Notes: generated by a model not told the origin, from the letters alone. Numbered from the stretch's first letter, positions 8,069 to 16,680 are shown. The stretch is DNA of 36,816 bases from an uncultured Alphaproteobacteria bacterium (GCA_944392155.1 CALXVR010000017.1:1-36816); one strand, 5' to 3'. Numbers and translations are program-made.

Positions 8069-8697
8069 TATTTCACTCCTTTATGTTTTTTGATATCTGT
8101 TATAAGCAAAATTACACCTTCGTCGCTCTGTTCACTCGGCATAATCTCACAATTAAAATTCCAACTTTTTTTAGCCTCAGCAATTTCCTCTTGGAATTTT
8201 TTACCTTTGGGGAAAATGCAAAGTGTCTTTTTTGATGAAAACTTTGCAGCATATGAAAGCAGCTCTTTAAGTGAGCACATTGCTCTTGAGGTTATGACAT
8301 CGACAGACGGAATTTTGATGTTTTCAATTCTATCATTAATGATTTCTACATTATCAATACCCGTCAGTTTTTTCACCTCATTTAAATACAGTGTTTTCTT
8401 TAATATGCTTTCAATCAAAAAGAAATTTAAATACGGTGTTTTTTCAGCAGCCATTATTGCCAGTACCATTCCAGGAAACCCTGCTCCAGAGCCAAAATCA
8501 ACAATGTTTTTAGCTGATTTCGGAATAAACTTGAACAGCTGTGCGGAATCCTGAAAATGCCTATTCCAAGCATCCTCTAATGACGTGTTGCTGACCAGAT
8601 TAAACTTTTTTTGCCACTCATGAAGAGAGGCTTCGTAAGTTTTTAATCTCTCAAATGTTTCACGTGAAACATTGTATGTGTCCATAAATTTTTTCAT
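8068..8697 (-). CDS. rsmG: 16S rRNA (guanine-527-N7)-methyltransferase RsmG
   Basis: 209 residues. The SAM-binding motif 'IVDFGSGAGFPGMVLA' is at about 64-79, and 'FNLVSNTSLEDAWNRHFQDS' in the N-terminal part is typical. It methylates N7 of G527 in 16S rRNA. The exact parS site at 8656-8671 lies inside codons 9-14 and encodes Val-Ser-Arg-Glu-Thr. ATG 8697 is used here; a second in-frame ATG at 8685 is possible, and neither has a strong Shine-Dalgarno sequence. First gene of the rsmG-parA-parB operon. Confidence 0.95.
   Translation of the reverse strand: MKKFMDTYNVSRETFERLKTYEASLHEWQKKFNLVSNTSLEDAWNRHFQDSAQLFKFIPKSAKNIVDFGSGAGFPGMVLAIMAAEKTPYLNFFLIESILKKTLYLNEVKKLTGIDNVEIINDRIENIKIPSVDVITSRAMCSLKELLSYAAKFSSKKTLCIFPKGKKFQEEIAEAKKSWNFNCEIMPSEQSDEGVILLITDIKKHKGVK
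8656..8671. promoter_or_regulatory. parS site 1 (exact palindrome, inside rsmG)
   Basis: TGTTTCACGTGAAACA, the full 16-bp parS consensus bound by ParB, 1.4 kb upstream of the parB start. It lies in the rsmG coding sequence and is read as V-S-R-E-T. Confidence 0.95.
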
Positions 8698-8754
8698 AAA
8701 ATATTTATATATTTTTTTAAATTAATTTAAAACATCATTTATGAAGTTATAAAC

Positions 8755-8798
8755 ACAAAAAAGTCTTTATTTTAAAAAGAATCTTAAAACAAAGACTT
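8755..8798 (-). terminator. Terminator after the PHP gene
   Basis: Inverted repeat AAGTCTTT (8761-8768) with AAAGACTT (8791-8798), extended inward by further A-T pairs, and a T-rich run on the minus strand at 8755-8760. It lies 46 bases past the PHP gene stop. The rest of the 147-base gap before rsmG (8698-8754) is very AT-rich and must hold the rsmG promoter, which I could not place. Confidence 0.7.
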
Positions 8799-8844
8799 AG
8801 ACAGCGTTACTTGACTCAAAATCTGAAGATTATTTATGCTAAAT

Positions 8845-9663
8845 TTATTTACTGAACTTCCAGCGATTCGTGTAGTGTAGTTCAGACAAAAGATTCTCAG
8901 CCTCAGAAAAATATCTTCCGAGTAAATCAACCGAATGAGCATCATCGCTGATAACTATCGGGACATCTCTCTTAGCTAATTCTTTCAGCATCCATGTATG
9001 AGGGTGTTGCTCTCCGGCTTTGGTCCAGCCGCTTGTGTTTAATTCAAAGGGATGTTTGCTTTTATCTAGAGTCTCTATGACCATCCATTTATATTCATCC
9101 CATTCCGGCTCCAAACCAAGTCCGAATATTTTGATAACATCCAGATGCGCTATGAAATCAAAATAGCCACTTTTTATGGATTCTATAACATTTAACCAAT
9201 AGTTTTTTATTCCGTCTCTTAATGTATCTTCATCAACTTTTATATTTGATCTTGTCATATGATAAATATTCTGGACCCAGCTTGCGTCTTGATTCATCAG
9301 ATTATGTGTTGAGCCAATCATGTAATCTACATTAAGTCGATTCTTTAGCCTTTCAAATTCACGACGCCAATCAGAGGACTTATAATAATCAACCTCAAAA
9401 CCGACATAAACTTTGATTTTATGTCTTACTGCAGCTTCTCTTATCTCCTCAATGGTCTTTAAATACACCGTTTCAGCTTTGGCAAAATCATCAAAATTTT
9501 GTGATGACCAACAGTAAGCTCCGGGTTTACAGATTAGATGATTCGAAATTCCAAGTTCTGTAAAACCTAAGCTCTCGGCTTTAGACATCATTTCGTCAGG
9601 AGTGTTGCGACCATCAAAAATTCCTAAACTATTTGTGTGCGTGTGATATGAAAAAGCTTGCAT
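8845..9663 (-). CDS. PHP-domain phosphoesterase, HisJ/histidinol-phosphatase-like
   Basis: 272 residues. The PHP metal motifs are visible: 'YHTHTNSLG' near the N-terminus (H-x-H), 'GISNHL' (about 39-44), a Glu in 'VGFEVDYY', 'GSTHNL', 'DFIAHLDV' and 'ISDDAHS' near the end. The arrangement and length fit the HisJ-type histidinol-phosphate phosphatase subfamily, but no his genes are nearby, so the substrate is uncertain. It overlaps the stop of the upstream HD gene by one base and ends the mnmG-HD-HD-PHP transcription unit. Confidence 0.8.
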   Translation of the reverse strand: MQAFSYHTHTNSLGIFDGRNTPDEMMSKAESLGFTELGISNHLICKPGAYCWSSQNFDDFAKAETVYLKTIEEIREAAVRHKIKVYVGFEVDYYKSSDWRREFERLKNRLNVDYMIGSTHNLMNQDASWVQNIYHMTRSNIKVDEDTLRDGIKNYWLNVIESIKSGYFDFIAHLDVIKIFGLGLEPEWDEYKWMVIETLDKSKHPFELNTSGWTKAGEQHPHTWMLKELAKRDVPIVISDDAHSVDLLGRYFSEAENLLSELHYTNRWKFSK

Positions 9664-10292
9664 TATTTTAGCCCTAGAATCTCATAGACATCTTTTTCGC
9701 ATAGGCCGCTTAGCTCCTCTTTTAAAGCTTGCCCCGTATTAATAAGCTTTTGAACAATATCTTGCTTTAAGCCATAACGCTTTCCGATTGCTTTTGCTCT
9801 TTCTTCAAAAGGTATCATAGACAAGCCTTCAAATAATCTGTCAGCAAATTGCACTATGCGATCATACTCGTCAAAAACCACATCATTAAGTATCTTCTGC
9901 GTTTCAAGCAGGTCTTTTTGAGGATAAGAAGGATAATCATCAAGTATTATGTTCTTTTCCGGAAATGTGTGCGTCAGGCAAGTGCGGGCAGGGCGCTCCC
10001 AACCCAATGACATCAATTCTTTATATCCGACCAAGCCATGAAATTGTCCAATCTTTTTTTCATTATATTTTTTACCATAATCATGCAACAAACCACAAAT
10101 ATATGCGGTTTCGGGATTTAGGCCTTTTATGTTTCCGGCAATAGCATGCGATGCAAAGGCAACGCCTTGTGTGTGAAAAATATATTCGTCCATATAAATG
10201 AAATTATCATTTTCCTGCCGATATTTTAATCCGTCCCACCACAAGCGCATGGCCTCGCGCATTTCCGGACATCTTAATTCGAAAATATTCAT
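9663..10292 (-). CDS. HD-domain phosphohydrolase, downstream copy of a tandem pair
   Basis: I start at ATG 10292 (209 residues, MNIFELRCPEM), which leaves a 4-base gap after the upstream gene; a longer frame from 10346 would overlap that gene by 50 bases and adds no conserved sequence. HD motif 'ICGLLHDYGKKY', then 'CLTHTFPEKN' and 'YDRIVQFADRL', the metal-binding His-Asp pattern. The same motif series, in the same order, appears in the neighbour at 10297-10914, so they are paralogues. The arrangement recalls YqeK-type and HDIG hydrolases acting on nucleotides, but the substrate is not known. Confidence 0.75.
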   Translation of the reverse strand: MNIFELRCPEMREAMRLWWDGLKYRQENDNFIYMDEYIFHTQGVAFASHAIAGNIKGLNPETAYICGLLHDYGKKYNEKKIGQFHGLVGYKELMSLGWERPARTCLTHTFPEKNIILDDYPSYPQKDLLETQKILNDVVFDEYDRIVQFADRLFEGLSMIPFEERAKAIGKRYGLKQDIVQKLINTGQALKEELSGLCEKDVYEILGLK

Positions 10293-10296
10293 GAGA

Positions 10297-10914
10297 CTAG
10301 TTAACTCCCAGCAGTCTATAAACATCACAACCGCAACGCTTATCAAAATAATTTTTTAACCTTAGGGCTTGGCGGTAACGTTTTTTGATGAGCATTGTCG
10401 ACAGGCGATATTTGTCTTTAACATAGGCCATTCTTTCTTTAATTGTTCCAAAGCCCATACCTGTTACAAGCAAATCACATAGCTGGATTAATCGGTCATA
10501 ATCATCATACTCTATTGTTGAAAGAATGTTTTTGGTTTTTCGCATTTCGGGGTAAGAATATTCAGTATATTTGAATTCTTTATCAGGAAAAGTATGAGTT
10601 AAACAAACTTTTGCCACCTCATCAAAGCCTAATTCATTCATGGCATTATAACCTGTTAAACCATGAAAATATTCCTTGCTGTCAGCATCACAAACCATTT
10701 TGCCATAGTCATGTAACAACCCCAAGATATAGGCCTTTTGAACATCAAGATATTGTAATCTTGAAGCTATCATTTCCGCACAACAAGCAACCAAACAACA
10801 ATGGCTTCGGTAAGATTTTTCAAAATAAAAAGCAAAACGAGGTTGTTCCTCACGCATTTTAACCAAACCATCATCAAATAAGTCAAGAGCTTGTTTTATT
10901 GTCGGGCAAGTCAT
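10297..10914 (-). CDS. HD-domain phosphohydrolase, upstream copy of a tandem pair
   Basis: 205 residues. 'ILGLLHDYGKMV' supplies the HD pair; 'FHGLTGYNAMNELGF', 'CLTHTFPDKEF' and 'YDDYDRLIQLCDLL' match the next gene almost segment by segment, showing a local duplication followed by divergence. The N-terminal region (about 1-45) differs and is Cys-rich (SYRSHCCLVACCAE), which the paralogue lacks. It begins 3 bases after the mnmG stop, so it is translated from the mnmG transcript. No TM segments or signal peptide. Substrate unknown. Confidence 0.75.
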   Translation of the reverse strand: MTCPTIKQALDLFDDGLVKMREEQPRFAFYFEKSYRSHCCLVACCAEMIASRLQYLDVQKAYILGLLHDYGKMVCDADSKEYFHGLTGYNAMNELGFDEVAKVCLTHTFPDKEFKYTEYSYPEMRKTKNILSTIEYDDYDRLIQLCDLLVTGMGFGTIKERMAYVKDKYRLSTMLIKKRYRQALRLKNYFDKRCGCDVYRLLGVN

Positions 10915-10917
10915 TTA

Positions 10918-12774
10918 TCACCTCTTCACATAGCCTAAAATTGCAGTTATCGCCGCAGGTGTAACTCCAGGAATTCGCGAAGCTTCACCAATCGTTGCCG
11001 GGCGGACCTTGCTCAATTTTGTAACCATCTCTCGCGACAATCCACCTATTTTTGAATAATCTATATCTTCTTTTAACTTAAGCTTTTCATCTTTTTTGAA
11101 TATTTCAATATCAGCCATTTGGCGTTTGATATATCCGGCATAGCGGGCATCTATTTCTATTTGTTCATAAACATCTGCCGGAATATCTGACAGCTCGGGA
11201 AAAATATCTGCTATTGTTTCACGTGAAACACCTTCATAAGACATAACATTAAAGGCGCTACGATGCGTGCCGTCTTTCTTTGTATGAACACCGAATCTCT
11301 CAAGTTCATTAGGTGTTATTGTTAGTTGTTCACTCAGTTTTCTATAGTGGTCTATTTTCTCTTTTTTCGCTTTAAATACAGTGTATCTGTGTTTGCCAAC
11401 ACAGCCAATTTCGTAGCCTTGCTCCGTTAAACGCGCATCCGCATTATCCGCACGCAAGAATAATCTATATTCTGAACGAGAAGTAAACATACGATAAGGC
11501 TCATCAACGCCTTTGGTGATTAAATCATCAACCATTACGCCAATATAGGCGTTACTGCGGTCAATGTAGAATTCGCGCCCTTTACCTTCGGCCTTTAAGG
11601 CTGCATTCACGCCGGCTAACAAACCTTGTGCCGCTGCTTCTTCATAACCGGTTGTGCCGTTAATTTGCCCTGCCAAAAATAGGTTGGGGGCTTTTTTTAC
11701 CTCTAGGGTATGAGTTAGCTCTTGCGGGTCTACATAATCATATTCAATGGCATAAGCGAAACGTAAAATTTCAACATTCTCCAAGCCCTTCATTGTGTGA
11801 ATAAAAGCGTCTTGCACATCTGCCGGCAGAGAGGTTGAAATACCATTCGGATAGACAACATCCGTATTCAAACCTTCCGGCTCCAGAAAAATCTGGTGGC
11901 TGGTGCGGTCGGCAAATTTGACAAGTTTATCCTCAATACTCGGGCAATATCTCGGACCGACACCGGTAATTAAACCTGAAAATAATGCGCATTTAGAAAA
12001 ATTGTCTCTGATTATCTTATGCGTTTCTTCGTTGGTTTGCGTGATATGGCATTCTATTTGTGGATTGGTAATCTTTTCCGTTAAATAAGAAAAAGGCTCG
12101 GGGTTTTCATCACCGCTTTGGGTTTCCAAAATATCCCAGTTAATAGTTTTACCGTTCAGACGGGCAGGGGTTCCGGTCTTTAAGCGGCCGACTTTAAGCC
12201 CCAGAGACTTTAAATACGGTGTTATACCGACACAAGCAGCATCGCCTACACGACCTCCCGGGGTTGCAACGTGACCGGTAAACATAATACCGTTCAAAAA
12301 AGTTCCTGTCGTTAAAACAACAGCCCCTGCCGTATATGCTGTTCCGTCTGCCAAAGTAACACCAACAACATTATTATCTTTTATCAGCAAGCCCTCAACC
12401 GGTGCCTCAATCAAGGTCAGATTTTCTTGTTCTTGCAAAGCCTCTAACATATATTTACGATAAAGTTCTCTGTCTGCTTGCGCACGAGGACCTCTGACGG
12501 CAGGTCCTTTCGAAGCATTAAGCATACGAAACTGTATGCCGGCTTTATCAATGACTCTACCCATTAAGCCATCAAGCGCATCTATTTCTCTGACCAAGTG
12601 ACCTTTACCCAAACCGCCTATTGCGGGATTGCATGACATCTCGCCAATGCGGTCTATACGATGTGTGATTAATGCGGTTTTTGCGCCCATTCTGGCAGCT
12701 GCTGCACAAGCCTCGCAACCGGCATGTCCACCACCGACAACAATAACATCAAATTTATTATCTTTATCGTTCAT
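10918..12774 (-). CDS. mnmG: tRNA uridine-5-carboxymethylaminomethyl modification enzyme MnmG (GidA)
   Basis: 618 residues, full length. FAD-binding GGGHAGCEA at about 13-21, '[19 protein letters not shown]', 'RGPRAQADR' and 'TGTPARLNG' are all MnmG signatures, and the C-terminal helical domain ends with '[18 protein letters not shown]'. With MnmE it installs the cmnm5 group on U34 of tRNAs. An exact parS site (11215-11230) lies in codons about 515-520 and encodes V-S-R-E-T. A TGC-TAAAAT extended -10 at 12801-12809 on the minus strand could drive it. It heads a unit with two HD genes and a PHP gene. Confidence 0.98.
   Translation of the reverse strand: MNDKDNKFDVIVVGGGHAGCEACAAAARMGAKTALITHRIDRIGEMSCNPAIGGLGKGHLVREIDALDGLMGRVIDKAGIQFRMLNASKGPAVRGPRAQADRELYRKYMLEALQEQENLTLIEAPVEGLLIKDNNVVGVTLADGTAYTAGAVVLTTGTFLNGIMFTGHVATPGGRVGDAACVGITPYLKSLGLKVGRLKTGTPARLNGKTINWDILETQSGDENPEPFSYLTEKITNPQIECHITQTNEETHKIIRDNFSKCALFSGLITGVGPRYCPSIEDKLVKFADRTSHQIFLEPEGLNTDVVYPNGISTSLPADVQDAFIHTMKGLENVEILRFAYAIEYDYVDPQELTHTLEVKKAPNLFLAGQINGTTGYEEAAAQGLLAGVNAALKAEGKGREFYIDRSNAYIGVMVDDLITKGVDEPYRMFTSRSEYRLFLRADNADARLTEQGYEIGCVGKHRYTVFKAKKEKIDHYRKLSEQLTITPNELERFGVHTKKDGTHRSAFNVMSYEGVSRETIADIFPELSDIPADVYEQIEIDARYAGYIKRQMADIEIFKKDEKLKLKEDIDYSKIGGLSREMVTKLSKVRPATIGEASRIPGVTPAAITAILGYVKR
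11215..11230. promoter_or_regulatory. parS site 2 (exact palindrome, inside mnmG)
   Basis: TGTTTCACGTGAAACA again, identical to the site in rsmG, 2.5 kb away from it and in the same reading frame relative to its host gene (encodes V-S-R-E-T). Confidence 0.95.
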
Positions 12775-12850
12775 TTATTTTGCCTTTTTTATTTTGGTGT
12801 ATTTTAGCATATAAATCTTATTAAGCCGTTAATTTGTTCCATTAAGCCGC

Positions 12851-12887
12851 AAATAAAGACCTGAACAAGAGGTTCAGGTCTTTATTT
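12851..12887 (-). terminator. Terminator after mnmE
   Basis: Perfect 16-bp inverted repeat (12851-12866 with 12872-12887) with a 5-base loop, core GACCTGAAC/GTTCAGGTC and A/T-rich outer ends. It lies 8 bases past the mnmE stop and separates mnmE from mnmG. Confidence 0.9.
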
Positions 12888-12895
12888 TGTTTTGA

Positions 12896-14242
12896 TTATT
12901 TTCCAATACAGAAACTACCGAATATTTTATTTAATATATCATCAACCTCTATTCGTCCGGTAATCTTACCCAAGGCTCTTGCAGCAAGTCGAATGTCCTC
13001 TGCGGAAAGCTCTATCTCCTTACCAAAAGAAAAGCGTTCCAAATTATCCAAAGTTTCAACCAAAGCCTCACGATAACGCTGACGAGTGATAAGCAAATTA
13101 GAATTAGCTGTAAATCTTTCTTTGATTTGCTGATAGATAACCTCCATTAAGTCGGCTATGCCTTGTTTATGTTTTGCTGAGATAACAACACAACCTTGTT
13201 TTTTAAGTTCTGAACATTGTTCAAAAGTTAAATTATCAGATTTGTTAGCAACATATATCGCTTTGTTTTTAAAAGAATTTTTAATATTATCAAATATTTG
13301 AACAGAGTCTTTTGAAGCATCAAATAAACAAATAACCAAATCAGCATCAGCTATTTTGCGAAAAGCAATTTCTATACCTTGTTTCTCAATTTCTTCCTCT
13401 ACTTCACGAATGCCTGCCGTATCCGTAAACATTACGGGATAACCTTTAATATCCAAATGCACATCCACAGCATCTCGAGTGGTTCCGGCAATGGAAGATA
13501 CGATTGCTGCTTCTCGATTAACAACAGTGTTCAACAAACTTGATTTACCCGCATTCGGCGGACCAACAATAACAACACGAAAACCCTCACGCAATCTTTC
13601 GCCGATTGAATCAGTGTTCAAGTGTTCAGAAATGGCGGTTTTAAGTTTAAATACATCGTTCAAAAGCTTATCAACCAACTCTTGCGGAATGTCCTCATCC
13701 GGAAAATCTATATAAGCCTCAAGATAGGCCATTATCTTAATCAGCTCTTCTCGCCAGCCGTCATACAGATTTTTTAAGCCGCCTTCCATTTGGCGCATGG
13801 CATATTTTTGTTGCTCTGATGTTTCGGAATCAATCAAGTCAGCTAAACCTTCAGCTTCTGTTAAATCCATCTTGCCGTTGTGAAAAGCACGTCTGGAAAA
13901 TTCGCCGGGCTCTGCCATACGAAAGTCCGGAATTTTACTTAAGTTTTCCAGAACAGAAGCTATTACCGCTTTGGAGCCGTGAGTCTGAAACTCTACGATA
14001 TCTTCTCCCGTAAAAGAATGGGGCGCCTTAAAATAAAGCAGCAAACATTTATCTAATGTTTCACGGGAAACAATGTCCTTGATGTCAGTAAAATACGCAT
14101 AACGCGGTTTTAAGCTCTTTTCTTTTAAGTTTGTCAGCTTGGCAACTGCTTCTTTTGCCTTTGCTCCAGAAATACGAATTATAGCTACACCTGACTTGCC
14201 ATAAACCGTTGACAGGGCATAAATTGTTTGATTATCCATCAT
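12896..14242 (-). CDS. mnmE: tRNA modification GTPase MnmE (TrmE)
   Basis: 448 residues. N-terminal tetrahydrofolate-binding domain with 'APHSFTGEDIVEFQTHGS', helical domain, a GTPase domain with P-loop 'GPPNAGKSSLLN', the 'GTTRD' G2 loop and 'DTAG', and the invariant C-terminal CIGK with the catalytic Cys. It partners MnmG. Two adjacent ATGs (14242 and 14239) are possible; the second has the better spacing from AAGGAG. An extended -10 TGG-TATAAT at 14269-14277 (minus strand) probably drives it. A parS-like site lies in codons 57-62. Confidence 0.98.
   Translation of the reverse strand: MMDNQTIYALSTVYGKSGVAIIRISGAKAKEAVAKLTNLKEKSLKPRYAYFTDIKDIVSRETLDKCLLLYFKAPHSFTGEDIVEFQTHGSKAVIASVLENLSKIPDFRMAEPGEFSRRAFHNGKMDLTEAEGLADLIDSETSEQQKYAMRQMEGGLKNLYDGWREELIKIMAYLEAYIDFPDEDIPQELVDKLLNDVFKLKTAISEHLNTDSIGERLREGFRVVIVGPPNAGKSSLLNTVVNREAAIVSSIAGTTRDAVDVHLDIKGYPVMFTDTAGIREVEEEIEKQGIEIAFRKIADADLVICLFDASKDSVQIFDNIKNSFKNKAIYVANKSDNLTFEQCSELKKQGCVVISAKHKQGIADLMEVIYQQIKERFTANSNLLITRQRYREALVETLDNLERFSFGKEIELSAEDIRLAARALGKITGRIEVDDILNKIFGSFCIGK
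14057..14072. promoter_or_regulatory. parS-like site 3 (one mismatch, inside mnmE)
   Basis: TGTTTCACGGGAAACA: one base off the palindrome at the centre. Read in mnmE it still encodes V-S-R-E-T; the mismatch is a silent change in the Ser codon (TCA to TCC). ParB affinity may be reduced since the central CG-flanking bases matter. Confidence 0.75.
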
Positions 14243-14268
14243 AACTCCTTTAAAAATCTGCGCTTAGT

Positions 14269-14277
14269 ATTATACCA
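14269..14277 (-). promoter_or_regulatory. Extended -10 promoter of mnmE
   Basis: Minus-strand TGGTATAAT (TGn plus perfect TATAAT), 27 bases upstream of the mnmE start codons, with no good -35 at 17 bases, as is usual for extended -10 promoters. The plus strand of the same 186-base divergent gap has a TATAAT at 14359-14364 that could serve the HAD gene, with a poor -35. Confidence 0.5.
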
Positions 14278-14428
14278 AAGCTCGTTTTTGGCAAGATTTA
14301 AAATAAGGCCGTTTTTTTGACTCAGGAGCGGTTTTTTACTCCGTCTTAATAAATGTATTATAATATGTCTTAAAATCTTCTGTACGAGGCTTAAAAAGAC
14401 TCATCAATTTTAAACCAAAAGGTGTAAA

Positions 14429-15109
14429 ATGACTAAATTTAAACCAGAACTTATTATATGGGATTATGACGGCGTTTTGGCCGATAGCGAAAAATTATGG
14501 ATTAAGATTTGGCAAAATATGCTTAATGAAAATTTTGACCTCGGATGGGATTTTGAAACCGCTGATAAATTTTTGGGCGGATTGGCTGTTAAAACAAAAA
14601 TTAAAAATTTGCAACAACTTGGTATTTTAATTGATGATGATTTTTTGCGCGAGCTTAAAAGGCGTGAGACTTATGATATCGAGCACAATCTAAAAGCTAC
14701 CCCCGGTGTGGAAGAAATTTTGCAACAGACAAAAATTCCTTATTGCTTGGCAACCGGCGGCTTTCTGGCAAAAACAGAGGCTAAACTCAAAGCAATGAAC
14801 TTCAAAAAATATTTTCCCGATGAGCATATATTTACGGCAGAGCAGGTGGAACACGGCAAACCAGAGCCAGATCTCTTCCTTTTTTCAGCCAAGCAGATGA
14901 ATGCTTTGCCACAAAACACCATTGTTATTGAAGATTCATTACCCGGTTTGCAAGCAGCTCAAGCGGCTGGTATGTTACCGGTGGCTTTTGTCGGAAGCGA
15001 GATGAACTGCACGCCTGAATATCAGAAAAAGGTGCGGGAGCTTGGTGTTGAGCATATCTTTTTGACGATGAAAGAACTCTCTGATTTTTTAAAAAATATT
15101 GACAAATAG
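14429..15109 (+). CDS. HAD-superfamily hydrolase, beta-phosphoglucomutase/PGP-like
   Basis: 226 residues. Motif I 'WDYDGVLADSE' (nucleophile Asp12, acid/base Asp14), a helical cap of subclass IA, motif II 'LATGG', motif III Lys in 'HGKPEPDLFL' and motif IV 'VIEDSLPGLQAA'. All catalytic residues are in place. The substrate is probably a small phosphorylated metabolite, but cannot be told from sequence. It stands on the plus strand among leftward genes, 56 bases before two membrane protein genes. Confidence 0.88.
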   Translation: MTKFKPELIIWDYDGVLADSEKLWIKIWQNMLNENFDLGWDFETADKFLGGLAVKTKIKNLQQLGILIDDDFLRELKRRETYDIEHNLKATPGVEEILQQTKIPYCLATGGFLAKTEAKLKAMNFKKYFPDEHIFTAEQVEHGKPEPDLFLFSAKQMNALPQNTIVIEDSLPGLQAAQAAGMLPVAFVGSEMNCTPEYQKKVRELGVEHIFLTMKELSDFLKNIDK

Positions 15110-15126
15110 CCAAAAACATTCATAAT
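15099..15126 (+). promoter_or_regulatory. Candidate promoter for the paired membrane protein genes
   Basis: Perfect -35 TTGACA (15099-15104), 16-base spacer, -10 CATAAT (15121-15126). The -35 lies in the last codons of the HAD gene. The expected start site is about 30 bases before the ATG at 15166. Confidence 0.55.
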
Positions 15127-15139
15127 TTCTCTTATGAAT
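15118..15139. promoter_or_regulatory. Perfect dyad overlapping the -10, possible operator
   Basis: ATTCATAA (15118-15125), six bases, TTATGAAT (15132-15139): a perfect 8-bp inverted repeat that covers the -10 element and the likely start site of the promoter above. A repressor bound here would block transcription. It is too AT-rich and lacks a T-run to be a convincing terminator of the HAD gene. Confidence 0.4.
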
Positions 15140-15165
15140 TTTATTTATTAATTAATTTATTTATT

Positions 15166-15933
15166 ATGAATAAGAGATTTTTTAGCGACTTGTCAAAATC
15201 AAATTTTGGCTACGCAATGAAGATTTTTTTGGTGTTGGCTGTGTTAGTTGGCACATTGGTTTGCACCTTAAGTGCTAGTAAAGAGTTTCTCGGGTTTGGC
15301 ATTTTGTTTTTCTGTTTATCTTTCATTGTAAATTTCTTTACTGATAGATCTTTCTTAAAAATAAGGTGTCATCTTGGAAATGCCTTTTTATTTGCTACGG
15401 GAATTATGGCAATAATGACTTTGTTGCCAATCTATTTTTGGATCAAAGTCTGCATAGCCTTATTTTTTGGTGTTGTGCTGAACATATATTGGGCATTAAT
15501 TGGTTCTGTTCTATTTGCTAGAAATACTAAAGAAATAACCATGAATGCATATAATATAATGACTTCCAATGTTGTCTTTATTATCCTTTTCTTCTTGTGT
15601 CTTTTTTTCAGGTTTTTGAATAATATGGCTGATGAAAAAGAACAGGCTCAGGAAAAAAAGCAGAAAGCAGACATTGAAAATGCTGCACCCAATGGCGTTT
15701 ATACTGTCTTTAAAGACGGGGAAGGAACTTTTATTGTTAAAAAAGTTATCCCTATCATTGCAAGCGGCTATACCAAAGTTGTTCTGATTAGTGAGGATAA
15801 TATGTTCTTCACAATCGGAAAAAACCTTGAAGAAGCCATCTTAACCGAACCCGGACATATTGTTTGGGTGAAAGTTGATGAAGACGGTTATTGTGAGGAT
15901 TTTGACAACCAAAATATTGTCGTCGTAAAATAA
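15166..15933 (+). CDS. Unknown five-TM membrane protein with soluble C-terminal domain (first of a pair)
   Basis: 255 residues; I do not recognise the family. Five hydrophobic segments are predicted by eye at about 18-36, 41-58, 70-93, 94-115 and 130-150. A charged Glu/Lys/Gln stretch follows ('DEKEQAQEKKQKADIE'), then a C-terminal domain of about 85 residues with alternating hydrophobic residues that suggest beta strands ('GVYTVFKDGEGTFIVKKV', 'TKVVLISEDNMFFTIG'). The next gene, 9 bases downstream, repeats the same plan with little sequence identity. ATG start with no strong Shine-Dalgarno; the leader is almost pure A/T. Both a sensory and a structural envelope role are possible. Confidence 0.65.
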   Translation: MNKRFFSDLSKSNFGYAMKIFLVLAVLVGTLVCTLSASKEFLGFGILFFCLSFIVNFFTDRSFLKIRCHLGNAFLFATGIMAIMTLLPIYFWIKVCIALFFGVVLNIYWALIGSVLFARNTKEITMNAYNIMTSNVVFIILFFLCLFFRFLNNMADEKEQAQEKKQKADIENAAPNGVYTVFKDGEGTFIVKKVIPIIASGYTKVVLISEDNMFFTIGKNLEEAILTEPGHIVWVKVDEDGYCEDFDNQNIVVVK

Positions 15934-15942
15934 TCAATAATT

Positions 15943-16677
15943 ATGAAAAAGATAAAAGAACATTTAAAGCAACTCCTGGAGCTGGGAGTTGCTTTTTGGA
16001 AAAGAAACGGAAAATATGTGTTTTTTGGGCTCGCTGCTTTGTTTTGCATCATTGCAATATTTGTAGCATATCCTTTGTCTTGGGAATCCCTCTTTTTTGG
16101 AGGAATAGTTTCTGTTTTGATGTTTTTCAGGCTGAAGTATGCAAATCTTGATATTGAGAGTGTTTGGATAAGACTGGCCTGGGCAGCCATAAACTTCGGT
16201 ATTTTTGTTTTAATCATGCATATGATACCAAATTATGGTCTTGCCGTGGCTTTATTAGCAAATGTAATCCTTTACTCTTGTTCTTCGTATTTGTCTTTTC
16301 TGCTTGGACTTACAATCGAAAACTCAGGTTATACTTTTTTTGGCTTTGAAAGAGAAACACGATTTAACGGTTTTGTTTTGTCTTTGCTTATAAATACTAT
16401 CCTTTTGGGTATTTATGTTAAAAGTATTGATGAAATGAATACAGACCAAGAGTTTAAGAAAACAGCTTTTGTTTCTGTCATTAATTGGGATAAAGAGACT
16501 ATCAACGGGAACACATATTATATCGTAAAAATTCCGGGAAAAATAATTGGGATTAATCCAAAAACATATCCCGAAATTAGATATATAAATAAAAACACAA
16601 AAATAAAAGTCTTAACAGATGGCCATAAAATAAATGGTCTTCCTGAAATAAAAAGACTTGAAATAAAAAATTATTAA
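15943..16677 (+). CDS. Unknown five-TM membrane protein with soluble C-terminal domain (second of a pair)
   Basis: 244 residues, family not recognised. Hydrophobic segments at about 25-43, 45-62, 78-97, 98-121 and 137-157, then a soluble part of about 85 residues ('TAFVSVINWDKETINGNTYY', 'IRYINKNTKIKVLTDG') that looks beta-rich. The N-terminus is a basic amphipathic helix (MKKIKEHLKQLLELG). It shares the architecture of the gene before it, so the two probably form a complex or arose by an old duplication. A terminator directly follows. The pair is rightward among leftward genes, which suggests a later insertion. Confidence 0.65.
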   Translation: MKKIKEHLKQLLELGVAFWKRNGKYVFFGLAALFCIIAIFVAYPLSWESLFFGGIVSVLMFFRLKYANLDIESVWIRLAWAAINFGIFVLIMHMIPNYGLAVALLANVILYSCSSYLSFLLGLTIENSGYTFFGFERETRFNGFVLSLLINTILLGIYVKSIDEMNTDQEFKKTAFVSVINWDKETINGNTYYIVKIPGKIIGINPKTYPEIRYINKNTKIKVLTDGHKINGLPEIKRLEIKNY

Positions 16678-16680
16678 AAA

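Noticed and set aside
10293..10346. Longer N-terminus for the downstream HD protein
   Set aside because: It would overlap the upstream HD gene by 50 bases; the added residues have no counterpart in the paralogue.
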